DNA from: Pedobacter sp.
GTDB lineage: Bacteria; Bacteroidota; Bacteroidia; Sphingobacteriales; Sphingobacteriaceae
Length of the DNA: 64,000 nt
Assembly: GCF_031119335.1 (NCBI RefSeq)
Contig: NZ_JAVHXT010000009.1
Coordinates: 117,599-181,598 of the forward strand
Direction of reading: 5' to 3'
Shown: one piece after another, positions 8,406 through 17,531 of the stretch
Layout of the letters: every line of letters begins with the position of its first letter
Position numbering within the stretch: the first letter of the stretch is position 1
The notes under the pieces: generated by a model
Told to the model about the DNA's origin: nothing
Databases searched by the model: none
The model's input: only the letters and a program-made list of their open reading frames with translations
Made by a program: the position numbers and the translations under genes

Positions 8406-10381
8406 TAGTTGTTTTTTGAAATCAACACATCAGCTTTTTGTGCTTGTATCACCCTGTTATAAAATTCTTTGAGATAATGATATTCTTCTGAAGTGTAAAT
8501 GGCCTTACTGAGCAATAACTGTTGGTTAACCATTAGATTTTTATCTACCAAAGTGGTTTGTAAAATATATCTGCCACCCTGATTGGGAAGTGCAATAGAT
8601 AAATCTTTTGGCTGTTCTTTCAGTACGTAATTTTCTGGTAGTACCAAGTTGATCGAGATTCTCTCTTCATTGGCGGCGCCTAAATCAACCGGATAGTTCC
8701 TTTCACTCAACTTAAATGGGTTTTTTCTAACGGGGTTGATGAAAAACGGATTAAAATGAGTAGCATTATTTTCGTTACTAGCAATGGTAAGCTCCACTTC
8801 GTATTCCTCTATCAATGCGTTTTCTACACTATCAACGTTCTTTATCTTAAAGTTTTTGATTTTAATATTCGTTAAACGTTCATCTAGTTTCTCCACATAC
8901 TCATCTACAGAAGTGTATTTTTTAATGTCCTTTCTGATATTGAGTGCATTAAGGCCAAGAGCTATCGAAGTAACAGTACCTATAATTTTACCATCTTCAG
9001 TCATTTTACCAATTAAACTATGCGTGGTAGCACTTTTTTTGGCTGCTTTTAAATCAATCCAATAAGAAGGTTTCTTAAGATTGATTACCCTGCCCTGATC
9101 ATTAATACACCTTAATGGAAGTAAGCCAAAAGGTAATAATGGCTCCGAAGCATCTAACAGATAACTATTTTCTCCGATATTCACTTTTGCAACTACATAG
9201 TTAAAATCGCTCATGATAGGGTAGAGCTTATTCGGAGTTCCGTTCTCCCTTGTAGAAAGAATTACCGCTTCTACATCTAAATCTGCTGCAGAAAGGGCAG
9301 AAATTAATGCAAAGTTAATATCCGCTACATTGCCACTTCTTCTATCGATAACCTCTTTAACACTGGTTTCGCTATACTTGCCATAGTAATTGTTCCACCT
9401 AATTTGTTTTTTTATGTATTCAAATATTGCTTTCGCTTTATCCAAATCAGTTGTTGCATTAGTAGTAAGACTAGGTACTATACTTTTAAAAACATCCTTT
9501 CTTTTCATCTGACCACCAAAATCTCTGTTGCTGGTTAGTTCGTAGTCTACATCTCGCCAGGTTTTAGTATATTTCTGGCTAGAACCGTTCAAATAGAAAA
9601 CTTCTTCAAGCTCAAAGTAAACGGCCGATTTATAATTGGTAGGAGCTGTCATATAGTCTTCCTCTATAAATGCAGGCATATTTTTCATATTATAGGTAAG
9701 CTTAGAACAATCCATTTCTTTGCCTGCAATACGTAAACATTCTCTGCTTAGTTCTGCCTTTGTATCCGTAAGTTTATAAAAACCTCTTAACGAAACATTA
9801 TATCTGTAATTAGCCGGAATATATGCCACGTAGGTGCTGTTTACTTTCGGTATATCAGATTGAAAATTCCAAGTCTTAAAGTTGAATAAGAATGGTGTTT
9901 CGATCATGTAGCTATATTCTATGATAGAATTGTCTTTTAAGTTAGGTAAGGTAAATTTTGCCAACGTTAGGTATTTGGATTTTTCTTCGCGGAAAACAGC
10001 TTTTTCAGACATGGCTGTTTCTTCCAACCTGCCATTTTGGTAGTTGAAAGTAGTCGCCTTAATATCTGAAATAGTTTCTTGCTCATTGTTTCCTGTTCCA
10101 CTTTTGTAAAGAGGCACCACTATATTTGCCGCATCAAACCCCTCTTTATTAAAAAGTTTAATACGGGCATGGTATTGGTGTATTAATCTCATGTGGCCGG
10201 TTTCCGAATCATAACTGAAGCGTGTGGAACCAGCTTCGTTCAAATAAACGGCATTGGCATTGCTGTCAAGCTGCTTTCGGTCAAAAATTCGATCGTTATT
10301 GCTGAGCTGTCCAAAGGTAAAGTCTTGGGCAATAGTAACAATTGGGGAGAGTAATAAAGCGAAAATGAAGATTCTTAACAT
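8405..10381 (-). CDS. DUF3857 / transglutaminase-like exported protein (catalytic residues replaced)
   Basis: A 658-residue paralogue of the downstream gene. I start it at the internal ATG that gives MLRIFIFALLL, a typical signal peptide, rather than at an ATG 12 codons earlier. The DUF3857 domain is followed by a transglutaminase-like core, but the nucleophile region reads SGNVADIN where active members have G-x-C-x-D, and the histidine region reads FNYVVAK where N-H-V-V is usual. Both catalytic positions therefore seem lost. It may be a pseudo-enzyme that binds the same ligand or regulates the active partner. The pair form a two-gene operon. Confidence 0.86.
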   Translation of the reverse strand: MLRIFIFALLLSPIVTIAQDFTFGQLSNNDRIFDRKQLDSNANAVYLNEAGSTRFSYDSETGHMRLIHQYHARIKLFNKEGFDAANIVVPLYKSGTGNNEQETISDIKATTFNYQNGRLEETAMSEKAVFREEKSKYLTLAKFTLPNLKDNSIIEYSYMIETPFLFNFKTWNFQSDIPKVNSTYVAYIPANYRYNVSLRGFYKLTDTKAELSRECLRIAGKEMDCSKLTYNMKNMPAFIEEDYMTAPTNYKSAVYFELEEVFYLNGSSQKYTKTWRDVDYELTSNRDFGGQMKRKDVFKSIVPSLTTNATTDLDKAKAIFEYIKKQIRWNNYYGKYSETSVKEVIDRRSGNVADINFALISALSAADLDVEAVILSTRENGTPNKLYPIMSDFNYVVAKVNIGENSYLLDASEPLLPFGLLPLRCINDQGRVINLKKPSYWIDLKAAKKSATTHSLIGKMTEDGKIIGTVTSIALGLNALNIRKDIKKYTSVDEYVEKLDERLTNIKIKNFKIKNVDSVENALIEEYEVELTIASNENNATHFNPFFINPVRKNPFKLSERNYPVDLGAANEERISINLVLPENYVLKEQPKDLSIALPNQGGRYILQTTLVDKNLMVNQQLLLSKAIYTSEEYHYLKEFYNRVIQAQKADVLISKNN

Positions 10382-10569
10382 AGCCGATAGTTTGATAATG
10401 CAATATAACCCATCCATTAGAATTAACTAAATATTCGTAGCTTTTTTAACTAAAAAATAGAAAGTACGCTTTGTTTTTAGCAAATTTGGCTTGATTAATT
10501 CTTGTATGAAACGATACCAATAATTGTAGGTAGAGCGCCCATCATCCAATGAAAAAAATATATAAACTG

Positions 10570-11508
10570 ATGAAATTAAACTTAAAGCGTCCATTAGCAT
10601 TTTTTGACCTAGAAGCAACCGGTGTAAATGTTGGAATAGATAGAATTGTTGAAATTGCTATATTAAAAGCAATGCCAGATGGTTCAGAGCAAATTTTAAC
10701 AAAACGTATCAATCCAGAAATACCAATCCCGTTGGTTACTTCATTAATTCATGGTATTTATGATGAAGATATAAAGGATGCACCAAAGTTTGGAGATGTT
10801 GCGCAGGAGATAGCAGATTTTATTGGTGATGCAGATTTGGCAGGCTATAATTCTAACAAATTTGACATACCGATGCTATTGGAAGAGTTTTTAAGGGTTG
10901 GTGTTGATTTAGATATGACCGATAGAAAGTTTGTAGATGTACAGAACATCTTTCATCAAATGGAACAACGCACTTTAAAAGCGGCTTACAAATTTTACTG
11001 TGCAAAGGATTTAGTTAATGCGCATTCGGCAGAAGCTGATATTAGAGCTACGTATGAAGTGCTATTGGCGCAGTTAGATAAGTATAAAAATACTGAGTTT
11101 GAAGATAAACAGGGCAATATTTCTGTTCCTGTAAAAAACGATGTAGATGCTTTACATAGTTTTACCAACATGAACAAATCGGTAGATTATGCTGGTAGAT
11201 TAGTTTATAATGAAAACGGCGAAGAGTGTATTAATTTCGGCAAGCACAAAGGAAAAACTGTAGAAAGTATTTTTGATACAGAACCAAGTTATTATTCTTG
11301 GATGATGCAAGGCGATTTTCCTTTGTTTACAAAGAAAAAAATGGAGGAGATTTGGAAACGTTGGAGTAAGAAAAAGGAAGACCAAAAGCAAAGCCGTACG
11401 CAACAAGCTCCAGCGCAAAGGCAAAATCCTCAACCAAGAAAATCAGAGCCTGCTAAACCGGTTACCAATGATATGCTTGACCAGTTAAAAATGAAGTTTG
11501 GAAAATAG
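10570..11508 (+). CDS. DnaQ-like 3'-5' exonuclease (DEDD family)
   Basis: About 312 residues. The three exonuclease motifs are ExoI FFDLEATG, ExoII AGYNSNKFDIPML, and ExoIII HSAEADIRAT (H-x4-D, the DEDDh type). After the nuclease domain (about 1-180) comes a small domain with FGKHKGK and YYSWMMQGDFP, as in exodeoxyribonuclease X-like and DUF3820 proteins, then a Lys/Gln/Pro-rich tail. It could act as a proofreading or repair nuclease; it is not fused to a polymerase. I prefer the ATG at 10570 (MKLNLKRPLAFF) over the one 7 codons upstream because the extra residues are not part of the usual domain start. Confidence 0.9.
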   Translation: MKLNLKRPLAFFDLEATGVNVGIDRIVEIAILKAMPDGSEQILTKRINPEIPIPLVTSLIHGIYDEDIKDAPKFGDVAQEIADFIGDADLAGYNSNKFDIPMLLEEFLRVGVDLDMTDRKFVDVQNIFHQMEQRTLKAAYKFYCAKDLVNAHSAEADIRATYEVLLAQLDKYKNTEFEDKQGNISVPVKNDVDALHSFTNMNKSVDYAGRLVYNENGEECINFGKHKGKTVESIFDTEPSYYSWMMQGDFPLFTKKKMEEIWKRWSKKKEDQKQSRTQQAPAQRQNPQPRKSEPAKPVTNDMLDQLKMKFGK

Positions 11509-11556
11509 TTTAAGCCTATTGATATTATACATTAAGTGACAAACATTTAATTATTT

Positions 11557-11669
11557 TAACCACCTAAGACACCTTAGTACATTTAAGCCTTAGGTTTTCT
11601 TAGGTGACTAAGGTGGTATTTAAATTTTAACCACCCAGTACATTTTAGTTTTAATGTGTCCTAAGGTGA
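11557..11669. repeat. Palindromic repeat of the CACCTAAGACACC family (copy 2)
   Basis: Contains AACCACCTAAGACACC and the reverse-complementary TTAGGTGACTAAGGTGGT, then a further CCACC...CCTAAGGTG pair. It is related to 5751-5808 and looks like a compound of two palindromes. It fills most of the 199-base gap before kynU. Confidence 0.65.
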
Positions 11670-11707
11670 TAAAACAAGCATTCAACTAACACGCTTTTAT
11701 TATAAAA

Positions 11708-13000
11708 ATGACTTTCGAAAATAATTTAGCATTCGCCCAGTCTCTTGATCAGCAAGATACTTTGGGTGAAATGCGTAATGAGTATCTATTTCCTCAACAA
11801 AATGAGAAACCGTTTATATACTTGTGTGGTAATTCATTAGGATTGCAACCTAAAGTAGCCAAACAGGTTTTAGGGAAACAATTAGATAATTGGCAAAACT
11901 TAGCAGTAGAGGGCTGGTTTGAGGGCAATGAACCTTGGATGTTTTATCACAAAGAACTTAAACGATTAATGGCACCAATAGTAGGGGCCAGTGAAGCGGA
12001 GGTTTGCCCGATGAATACCTTAACGGTTAACTTACATTTATTGATGGTAAGTTTTTACAGACCTACCAAAGAACGTTTTAAGATCATTATGGAAGCTGGT
12101 GCTTTCCCATCAGACCAATATGCCATAGAAAGTCAGGTTCGTTTTCACGGCTTCGATCCAAAGGAAGCAATTATTGAAGTAGCGCCAAAAGAAGGTGAAT
12201 ACACTTTAAAAACGGAGGATATTATTGCCGAAATTGAAGCTAATGCAAATGAAATTGCGCTGGTGCTATTTGGTGGTATCAACTACTTTACGGGGCAATT
12301 GTTTAATATGGAAGCTATTACCAAAGCAGGTCATCAAGCAGGTGCAAAAGTAGGTTTCGACTTGGCGCACGCTGCAGGAAATGTGCCTTTGCAGTTACAC
12401 GCTTGGAATGTTGACTTTGCTTGTTGGTGTTCCTATAAATACCAAAATGCTGGCCCGGGTGGCATAAGTGGAATTTTTGTGCACGAAAAGCATTTTAACG
12501 ACCAATCCTTACATCGCTTTGCTGGTTGGTGGGGCTACCAAGAAAACAATCGCTTCCTAATGGAAAAAGGATTTGTGCCCGAAGCTGGTGCAGATGGTTG
12601 GCAGGTAAGCTGCACGCAAGTGATGCCAATGGCATTGTATCACGCTTCGTTACAATTATTCGAAAAAGTTGGTTTTATGGAACCACTGCGAGAAAAAAGC
12701 AAAAAATTGACTGCCTATTTAATTTATATCATTGAGAAAGTAAACACTGCGCTTGGATTTGAACAGTTTAAAATCATCACTCCAAAAAATCCAGATGAAA
12801 GAGGTGCGCAGGTTTCTATCATTGCTAAAAACGATGGAAAGAAAATCTTCGACCACTTAGTGAAAAACAATGTTTTAGGCGACTGGCGTGAACCTAACGT
12901 CATCAGATTAAGTGCCGTCCCAATGTATAATAGTTTTGAAGATATTTTCAGAACTGGCGAATTGCTTTTAACCGTAAGTAAATCCCTACAAAATGATTAA
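11708..13000 (+). CDS. kynU: Kynureninase
   Basis: A 430-residue PLP enzyme of the aminotransferase class V fold. It hydrolyses kynurenine or 3-hydroxykynurenine to (3-hydroxy)anthranilate and alanine in tryptophan degradation. The PLP-binding lysine is K244 in CSYKYQNAGPGG. Other family marks are LCGNSLGLQPK, EGWFEGNEPW, GFDLAHAAGNVPL and RFAGWWGY. No other kynurenine-pathway gene (tryptophan dioxygenase, monooxygenase, formamidase) is nearby, so the pathway is either dispersed or partial. The downstream bestrophin-like gene begins 8 bases before its stop codon, so the two are probably co-transcribed and coupled. Confidence 0.96.
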   Translation: MTFENNLAFAQSLDQQDTLGEMRNEYLFPQQNEKPFIYLCGNSLGLQPKVAKQVLGKQLDNWQNLAVEGWFEGNEPWMFYHKELKRLMAPIVGASEAEVCPMNTLTVNLHLLMVSFYRPTKERFKIIMEAGAFPSDQYAIESQVRFHGFDPKEAIIEVAPKEGEYTLKTEDIIAEIEANANEIALVLFGGINYFTGQLFNMEAITKAGHQAGAKVGFDLAHAAGNVPLQLHAWNVDFACWCSYKYQNAGPGGISGIFVHEKHFNDQSLHRFAGWWGYQENNRFLMEKGFVPEAGADGWQVSCTQVMPMALYHASLQLFEKVGFMEPLREKSKKLTAYLIYIIEKVNTALGFEQFKIITPKNPDERGAQVSIIAKNDGKKIFDHLVKNNVLGDWREPNVIRLSAVPMYNSFEDIFRTGELLLTVSKSLQND

Positions 13001-13853
13001 TTACAACCCAAAAGAGTGGATTGGTTTTATTTTTCGCTTTCATAAAGCCGACAGTTTTTATAAGCTCTGGAAGTTGATGCTTAGTGTGTCAATTTTTTCT
13101 GGGATTATAGCTTATCTGGAGCTTAACCATATTAAATTGGCAGAAACAACCTACATTAAAAATGTGGGAATGATGCATAGCTTGCTAGGTTTTGTAATCT
13201 CTATGTTGTTGGTTTTCAGAACCAATACGTCTTACGATAGATGGTGGGAAGGCAGGAGATTGTTGGGACAATTGGTAAACGTAAGTAGAAATTTTGCCAT
13301 TAGGATTAATGCATTAAATTTAAGCAACGAAGACAAGGAGTTTTTTAAGTACGCTATTGCTAAATATGCTTTTGCATTAAAGGAGCATTTGCGTGAGAAA
13401 CAATACTTTGGGAAAAACAGCATTTTAATTGAAATTGATGGCGGTAAACACATTCCAAATCAGGTGGCGGTAAGTATTACGAATAAGCTTTTCGATTTAC
13501 AACGGGAAGGTAAAATTACTGGCGAGCAGCTAATTACCTTAAATACTGATACTACACAATTTACTGATGTTTGTGGTGCTTGCGAAAGGATAAAAAACAC
13601 GCCAATTCCTTACTCTTACAGTGCTTTTATCAAGAAATTTATCTTCGTTTACGTCATCACGCTTCCGTTTGGATGGGTGTTTAGCTTGGGATATTTCGTT
13701 GTGGCTATTGTTCCTTTTATACTCTATGTATTAGCGAGTTTAGAGCTTATTGCCGAGGAAATTGAAAATCCCTTTGGTACAGATGCAAACGATTTACCTG
13801 TAGATCAAATTGCTGATAATATTGAGAAGCACGTAGGGGAAATTCTTGGTTAA
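12993..13853 (+). CDS. Bestrophin-like anion channel family protein
   Basis: A 286-residue integral membrane protein of the bestrophin/UPF0187 family, whose members form pentameric anion channels. Hydrophobic segments lie at about 30-50, 65-80, 210-230 and 232-250. Family motifs are LLGFVISMLLVFRTNTSYDRWWEGR, here split as GFVISMLLVF and RTNTSYDRWWEGR, plus the late LIAEEIENPFGTDANDLP. The gene overlaps the end of kynU by 8 bases, so the pair is coupled. A link between tryptophan catabolism and an anion channel is suggested by the arrangement only. Confidence 0.9.
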   Translation: MINYNPKEWIGFIFRFHKADSFYKLWKLMLSVSIFSGIIAYLELNHIKLAETTYIKNVGMMHSLLGFVISMLLVFRTNTSYDRWWEGRRLLGQLVNVSRNFAIRINALNLSNEDKEFFKYAIAKYAFALKEHLREKQYFGKNSILIEIDGGKHIPNQVAVSITNKLFDLQREGKITGEQLITLNTDTTQFTDVCGACERIKNTPIPYSYSAFIKKFIFVYVITLPFGWVFSLGYFVVAIVPFILYVLASLELIAEEIENPFGTDANDLPVDQIADNIEKHVGEILG

Positions 13854-13916
13854 TTGTTGAAACCGTTTAATTGTTTAACAGAACCAACACTCGCTTAGAC
13901 TACGTCAGCAATTCCA

Positions 13917-14819
13917 ATGATTAAAATCGCTTATCATCCCATTTATGCGCATCCTTTACCAGAAGGACACCGTTTCCCCATGGTGAAGTACGAGCTAATA
14001 CCTGCTCAATTATTACATGAAGGAACAATTGAGGCAAGCAACTTATTTGCACCAAAACCAACCCAAGAAGAAAACATCATAAGTGTACACGAGAAAGCTT
14101 ACTGGGAGCAACTAAGAAAGTTAACTTTGCCCTATCAAGAGCAACGCAGAATAGGTTTTCCTTTAGATACACAGCTAGTTGAAAGAGAAATTAGAATAGC
14201 GCAGGGAACGATAGACGGCGCAATTTATGCACAAAAAAATGGCATTGCCTTTAACGTGGCAGGCGGCACACATCACGCTGGCAGTAATTGGGGCGAAGGC
14301 TTCTGTCTGTTAAACGATCAGGCTATTGCGGCGAGTTACTTGCTGAGGAATGGATTAGCCAAACGAGTTTTAATTGTCGATTTGGATGTGCATCAGGGAA
14401 ATGGAACTGCAGAAATTTTCCAAAATGAAGATCGTGTATTTACATTTTCTATGCATGGCGATAAAAACTTTCCATTCCGCAAAGAAAAATCTGATTTGGA
14501 TATTCCTTTGTCAGACGGAACACAAGATCAAGAATTTCTATCAGTTTTAAGTGAAAACTTACCAGCGATAATAAGAAAACACAATCCCGATTTTGTATTT
14601 TATCTTTCGGGGGTTGATATTTTAGAAAGCGATAAGCTGGGTAAATTAGCGTTAAGTAAATCTGCTTGTAAACAACGTGATCAAATCGTTTTTGAAACTT
14701 GTTTTAGGCTTGGTTTGCCCGTTCAAGTAAGTATGGGCGGAGGCTATTCTGAAGATATCAAAATCATAGTTGACGCACATTGCAATACCTTCAGAACAGC
14801 TTTTGATTTGTTTGGTTGA
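13917..14819 (+). CDS. Histone deacetylase-like zinc hydrolase
   Basis: A 300-residue member of the arginase/deacetylase superfamily. Residues H119-H120 in GGTHHAG form the charge-relay pair, zinc ligands lie in VDLDVHQGNG (D155/D157 and H159), and a late aspartate is in SGVDILESDKLG. Bacterial members remove acetyl groups from acetoin-utilisation proteins, polyamines or protein lysines; the substrate here cannot be told. It is cytoplasmic, with no signal peptide, and starts 63 bases after the bestrophin gene. The following 297 bases are filled by repeats, so it ends its transcription unit. Confidence 0.92.
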   Translation: MIKIAYHPIYAHPLPEGHRFPMVKYELIPAQLLHEGTIEASNLFAPKPTQEENIISVHEKAYWEQLRKLTLPYQEQRRIGFPLDTQLVEREIRIAQGTIDGAIYAQKNGIAFNVAGGTHHAGSNWGEGFCLLNDQAIAASYLLRNGLAKRVLIVDLDVHQGNGTAEIFQNEDRVFTFSMHGDKNFPFRKEKSDLDIPLSDGTQDQEFLSVLSENLPAIIRKHNPDFVFYLSGVDILESDKLGKLALSKSACKQRDQIVFETCFRLGLPVQVSMGGGYSEDIKIIVDAHCNTFRTAFDLFG

Positions 14820-14840
14820 TGATTTTTCAAATTATAGCAG

Positions 14841-14905
14841 ACCCTGAAATAAATTCAGGGTGACGTTAAGGTGTGTTCCGTCATGCTGAATTTATTTCAG
14901 CATCA
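14841..14905. repeat. Pair of facing CTGAAATAAATTCAG palindromes
   Basis: CCTGAAATAAATTCAGG at 14843-14859 and GCTGAATTTATTTCAGC at 14885-14901 are each near-perfect palindromes, facing each other with GTGACG and CGTCAT next to them. This is a common Bacteroidota intergenic repeat type. It lies just downstream of the deacetylase-like gene. Confidence 0.65.
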
Positions 14906-14913
14906 GTTATTTA

Positions 14914-15045
14914 AGAAGCTGTTTAAATTTCCTTTGCAAAAAATGCTGGTGTCATGTTGAGCTCGTCGAAACATTCTTCATCAAGTAGTCTTCGACAAGC
15001 TCAGACTGACAAGTAAAAAGTTTTACTGAAATTTAAACAGCTTCT
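14914..15045. repeat. MITE-like element with 17-bp terminal inverted repeats
   Basis: AGAAGCTGTTTAAATTT at 14914-14930 is repeated exactly, inverted, at 15029-15045. Inside is a second palindrome (GAGCTCGTCGAAAC facing GTCTTCGACAAGCTC). No open frame of note. A second copy in the opposite orientation lies at 46919-47038. Confidence 0.8.
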
Positions 15046-15104
15046 AAATTTTTTAAAGGTAACCTTAATGCAGCACGCAATTCCTTTTGATTTGAATTAA
15101 TTTT

Positions 15105-15112
15105 TATCTTCG
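15105..15112 (+). promoter_or_regulatory. Candidate -7 promoter element next to the pseudouridine synthase start
   Basis: TATCTTCG is one base from TAnnTTTG and ends 4 bases before the GTG start. If used, the transcript would have almost no leader. The TTTG candidates upstream are too close (15 bases or less), so the -33 element is uncertain. Confidence 0.35.
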
Positions 15113-15116
15113 CCTT

Positions 15117-15800
15117 GTGTTAGAAATTGTATACCAAGACGAATATCTTATCGCCATTAATAAACCGCACGGTTTGTTGGTGCATCGTTCTAAAATAGCT
15201 GATGATGCTACAGAATTTGCATTACAAATGTTGAGGGATCAAGTTGGTTGTCATGTAAATCCAACGCATAGATTAGATAGAAAAACTGGAGGGGTACTGC
15301 TTTTTGCTTTTGATAAAGAAACTGAAATTGCCATGCAAAAGCAGTTTCAAGAAAGTTTAGTAGATAAAAATTATTTAGCCATTGTGAGGGGATATGCGCC
15401 TTTAGAAATGGAAATTGACTATCCCTTGGCTAAGGAAAACGGAACACTGCAAGAAGCCCAAACTAGTTTCGTTACACTACAGCAATCAGAAATTCCATTA
15501 GAGATTGGTAAACATCCAACATCGAGGTATAGTTTCGTGAAAGCCAATCCTAAAACGGGGAGAATGCACCAACTACGCAAACACTTTGCGCACATTTTTC
15601 ACCCCATTATTGGCGATAGGCCACATGGCTGTAATAAGCAAAATCGATATTTTAAGGAACATCTACAAATGAACACCATGATGCTTCATGCTTTAGATTT
15701 GACTTTCATTCATCCAGTTACGGAAGAAGAAATCACCATTAAAGCCAATGTACAAGATGAATTTAAGAGAATGATGACTTTGATGAATTTCAGCATTTAA
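15117..15800 (+). CDS. RluA-family pseudouridine synthase (TruC-like)
   Basis: A 227-residue single-domain enzyme that converts uridine to pseudouridine in rRNA or tRNA. The catalytic aspartate is D54 in the signature HRLDRKTGG. Other family motifs are INKPHGLLVHR near the start and KTGRMHQLRKHFAHI in the second half. It lacks the S4 RNA-binding domain found in RluC/RluD and matches TruC in size, which modifies tRNA position 65 in E. coli; the target is inferred. The start is GTG at 15117, the only start that keeps the IVYQDEYLIAINKP strand. It is preceded by MITE DNA. Confidence 0.92.
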   Translation: MLEIVYQDEYLIAINKPHGLLVHRSKIADDATEFALQMLRDQVGCHVNPTHRLDRKTGGVLLFAFDKETEIAMQKQFQESLVDKNYLAIVRGYAPLEMEIDYPLAKENGTLQEAQTSFVTLQQSEIPLEIGKHPTSRYSFVKANPKTGRMHQLRKHFAHIFHPIIGDRPHGCNKQNRYFKEHLQMNTMMLHALDLTFIHPVTEEEITIKANVQDEFKRMMTLMNFSI

Positions 15801-15837
15801 AACAATTTTCTAACGTTATTTGTGTTATTACTACAAT

Positions 15838-16584
15838 ATGCCATTAAAATATAAGCTACTTACAATCTTTGCTGTAACTTTATTGTGCAGCGGTTGTTCA
15901 TCTATTTATATGCCAGGCGTTCCAAATACGCCAATGTTAACTACTAAAGGTGAGATTGCTGCCGGCGGCCATATTTCTCTTCGTGGAAACATAAACATCA
16001 ATACTGCATATGCTGTTAGCGATAACTTGGCGGCAATGGTAAACTTCGGTTCTATGAACAACGAACGCAGAAAACGAGATGTTAAGCACAACTATTTCGA
16101 GTTTGGTGGTGGTTATTTTAAAACCTTCGGACCAGAAGACAACCGCATTCTGGAATTTTACGCAGGTATGGGAACTGCAAGCAGCAAACGTGTGGTAAGA
16201 GATTACGATGATGGCATCTTAATGAGTACCGATATATACGATGCTAATTATACCAAAATGTTTGTGCAAGCCAACTATAGTTCTAAAAAGGTAAGCAAAT
16301 TGAGGTTATTGGGTGTAGATTTCGGGTTGAATTACGGTACTGCTTGGCGTTTAAGTTTTGCATCTACCAAAGATTTTACACTGAATGGTGTACCACAAGT
16401 TAATGAAGATAACATTTTTATAGAGCCTGTTTTCTTTACCAGGATGATACTTAGCGAGCAATTCCAGCTGCAATACACCAGCGGCAGTAACATTGGTTTA
16501 AGAAACAGGAAGTTTCTAAATGCGGGACATTCAGTTTTTAGCATTGGTGCAGTAATCAACATTGGTCGAAAGCCAAAAAATTAA
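15838..16584 (+). CDS. Hypothetical outer-membrane-associated lipoprotein
   Basis: About 248 residues. I start at the ATG giving MPLKYKLLTIFAV, whose lipobox is LLCSGC. The rest has alternating polar/hydrophobic stretches with many Tyr, Phe and Gly-rich turns (FGGGYFKTFG, FYAGMG, VFFTRMILSEQFQLQYTSG), which suggests a beta-barrel or beta-sandwich surface protein. I do not recognise a named family. It is followed after 17 bases by the hydrolase gene, which has its own -7 promoter-like motif. Its own start lies 37 bases after the pseudouridine synthase stop. Confidence 0.8.
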   Translation: MPLKYKLLTIFAVTLLCSGCSSIYMPGVPNTPMLTTKGEIAAGGHISLRGNININTAYAVSDNLAAMVNFGSMNNERRKRDVKHNYFEFGGGYFKTFGPEDNRILEFYAGMGTASSKRVVRDYDDGILMSTDIYDANYTKMFVQANYSSKKVSKLRLLGVDFGLNYGTAWRLSFASTKDFTLNGVPQVNEDNIFIEPVFFTRMILSEQFQLQYTSGSNIGLRNRKFLNAGHSVFSIGAVINIGRKPKN

Positions 16585-16589
16585 AATAC

Positions 16590-16597
16590 TAAATTTG
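16590..16597 (+). promoter_or_regulatory. Candidate -7 promoter element (TAAATTTG)
   Basis: A full match to TAnnTTTG, ending 4 bases before the ATG at 16602. No clear TTTG lies 19-21 bases upstream. Confidence 0.35.
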
Positions 16598-16601
16598 AAG
16601 T

Positions 16602-17531
16602 ATGACCAGATACTTCTTAGTTCTTCTGTTGCTACCATTTTCAGTTTTTGCCCAAACTTTCGAGCAAAAGATGAAGGCAATGCCTGTTGCTAATTTAGAA
16701 AATGGTGTAAAGCTTACATTCGATGAACCAAAAGATTTAAATTCAAAACCTGCAAAAGTTATTATTTATGCATTACCAAATGGCAATACTACTGCTCAAA
16801 CATTTGGTAAAAAGCTAGCCGAAGGCGATGATTGGCATTTCGACATACAGCATATTGGTGCACAAACAAGTTTCATCAGAATACAAGACAAAAAGCTCAA
16901 TTACATTGTCGTTTACCTAGAAAATTCCTTAAAAAGTTGGCCTACGTGGCGCCGTCAAACCAAAAATGCAGATAGTATCATCCTTAAAATTGTTGAAAAT
17001 ATCTATTTTAAATACAGAGGCTTAAAACCTACGATTATTTTGAATGGGCACAGCGGTGGTGGAAGTTTCATTTTTGGTTTCATTAATTCGCAACCAGAGC
17101 TACCAAATTATATTGAACGTATCAGTTTTTTAGATGCAACCTATGGTTACGAAACAGAAAAACATCAACGAAAGTTAAATAATTGGTTGTCGAAAAAAGC
17201 AAAATCTTTACAAGTAATATCGTATAATGATAGTGTAGTGGTTTACAACGGTAAACCTCTAGTATCGCCAACGGGAGGAACTTGGTACAGAAGCAAATTA
17301 ATGGCTAGAGATTTAGAAGCATCCAGATTACAAGAAACTGAAGATCAGTTCATTTTGCAACATAAATCGGCCTCTTTCATCTTAATTAAAAATCCGGAAG
17401 CTAAAATTTACCACACCGTCTTGGTAGAGAAGAACGGTTTTATTCATTCTATCTTTAACGGAACAAAGTTCGCCAACAAAAATTATTTGTTTTGGGATAA
17501 AAGAGCCTACGAAAATTTTATATTGGAGTAA
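16602..17531 (+). CDS. Exported alpha/beta-hydrolase-like protein
   Basis: A 309-residue protein with a signal peptide (cleavage near VFAQ). The segment NGHSGGGSFIFGF has the nucleophile elbow G-x-S-x-G of alpha/beta hydrolases. A possible acid and histidine follow in the C-terminal part (AKIYHTVLVEKNGF). The oxyanion side is suggested by IYALPNGN. The likely activity is an esterase or peptidase in the periplasm; substrate unknown. The stop overlaps the dinB start by one base (TAATG), so the two are translationally coupled, which is unexpected for an exported hydrolase and a DNA polymerase. Confidence 0.78.
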   Translation: MTRYFLVLLLLPFSVFAQTFEQKMKAMPVANLENGVKLTFDEPKDLNSKPAKVIIYALPNGNTTAQTFGKKLAEGDDWHFDIQHIGAQTSFIRIQDKKLNYIVVYLENSLKSWPTWRRQTKNADSIILKIVENIYFKYRGLKPTIILNGHSGGGSFIFGFINSQPELPNYIERISFLDATYGYETEKHQRKLNNWLSKKAKSLQVISYNDSVVVYNGKPLVSPTGGTWYRSKLMARDLEASRLQETEDQFILQHKSASFILIKNPEAKIYHTVLVEKNGFIHSIFNGTKFANKNYLFWDKRAYENFILE

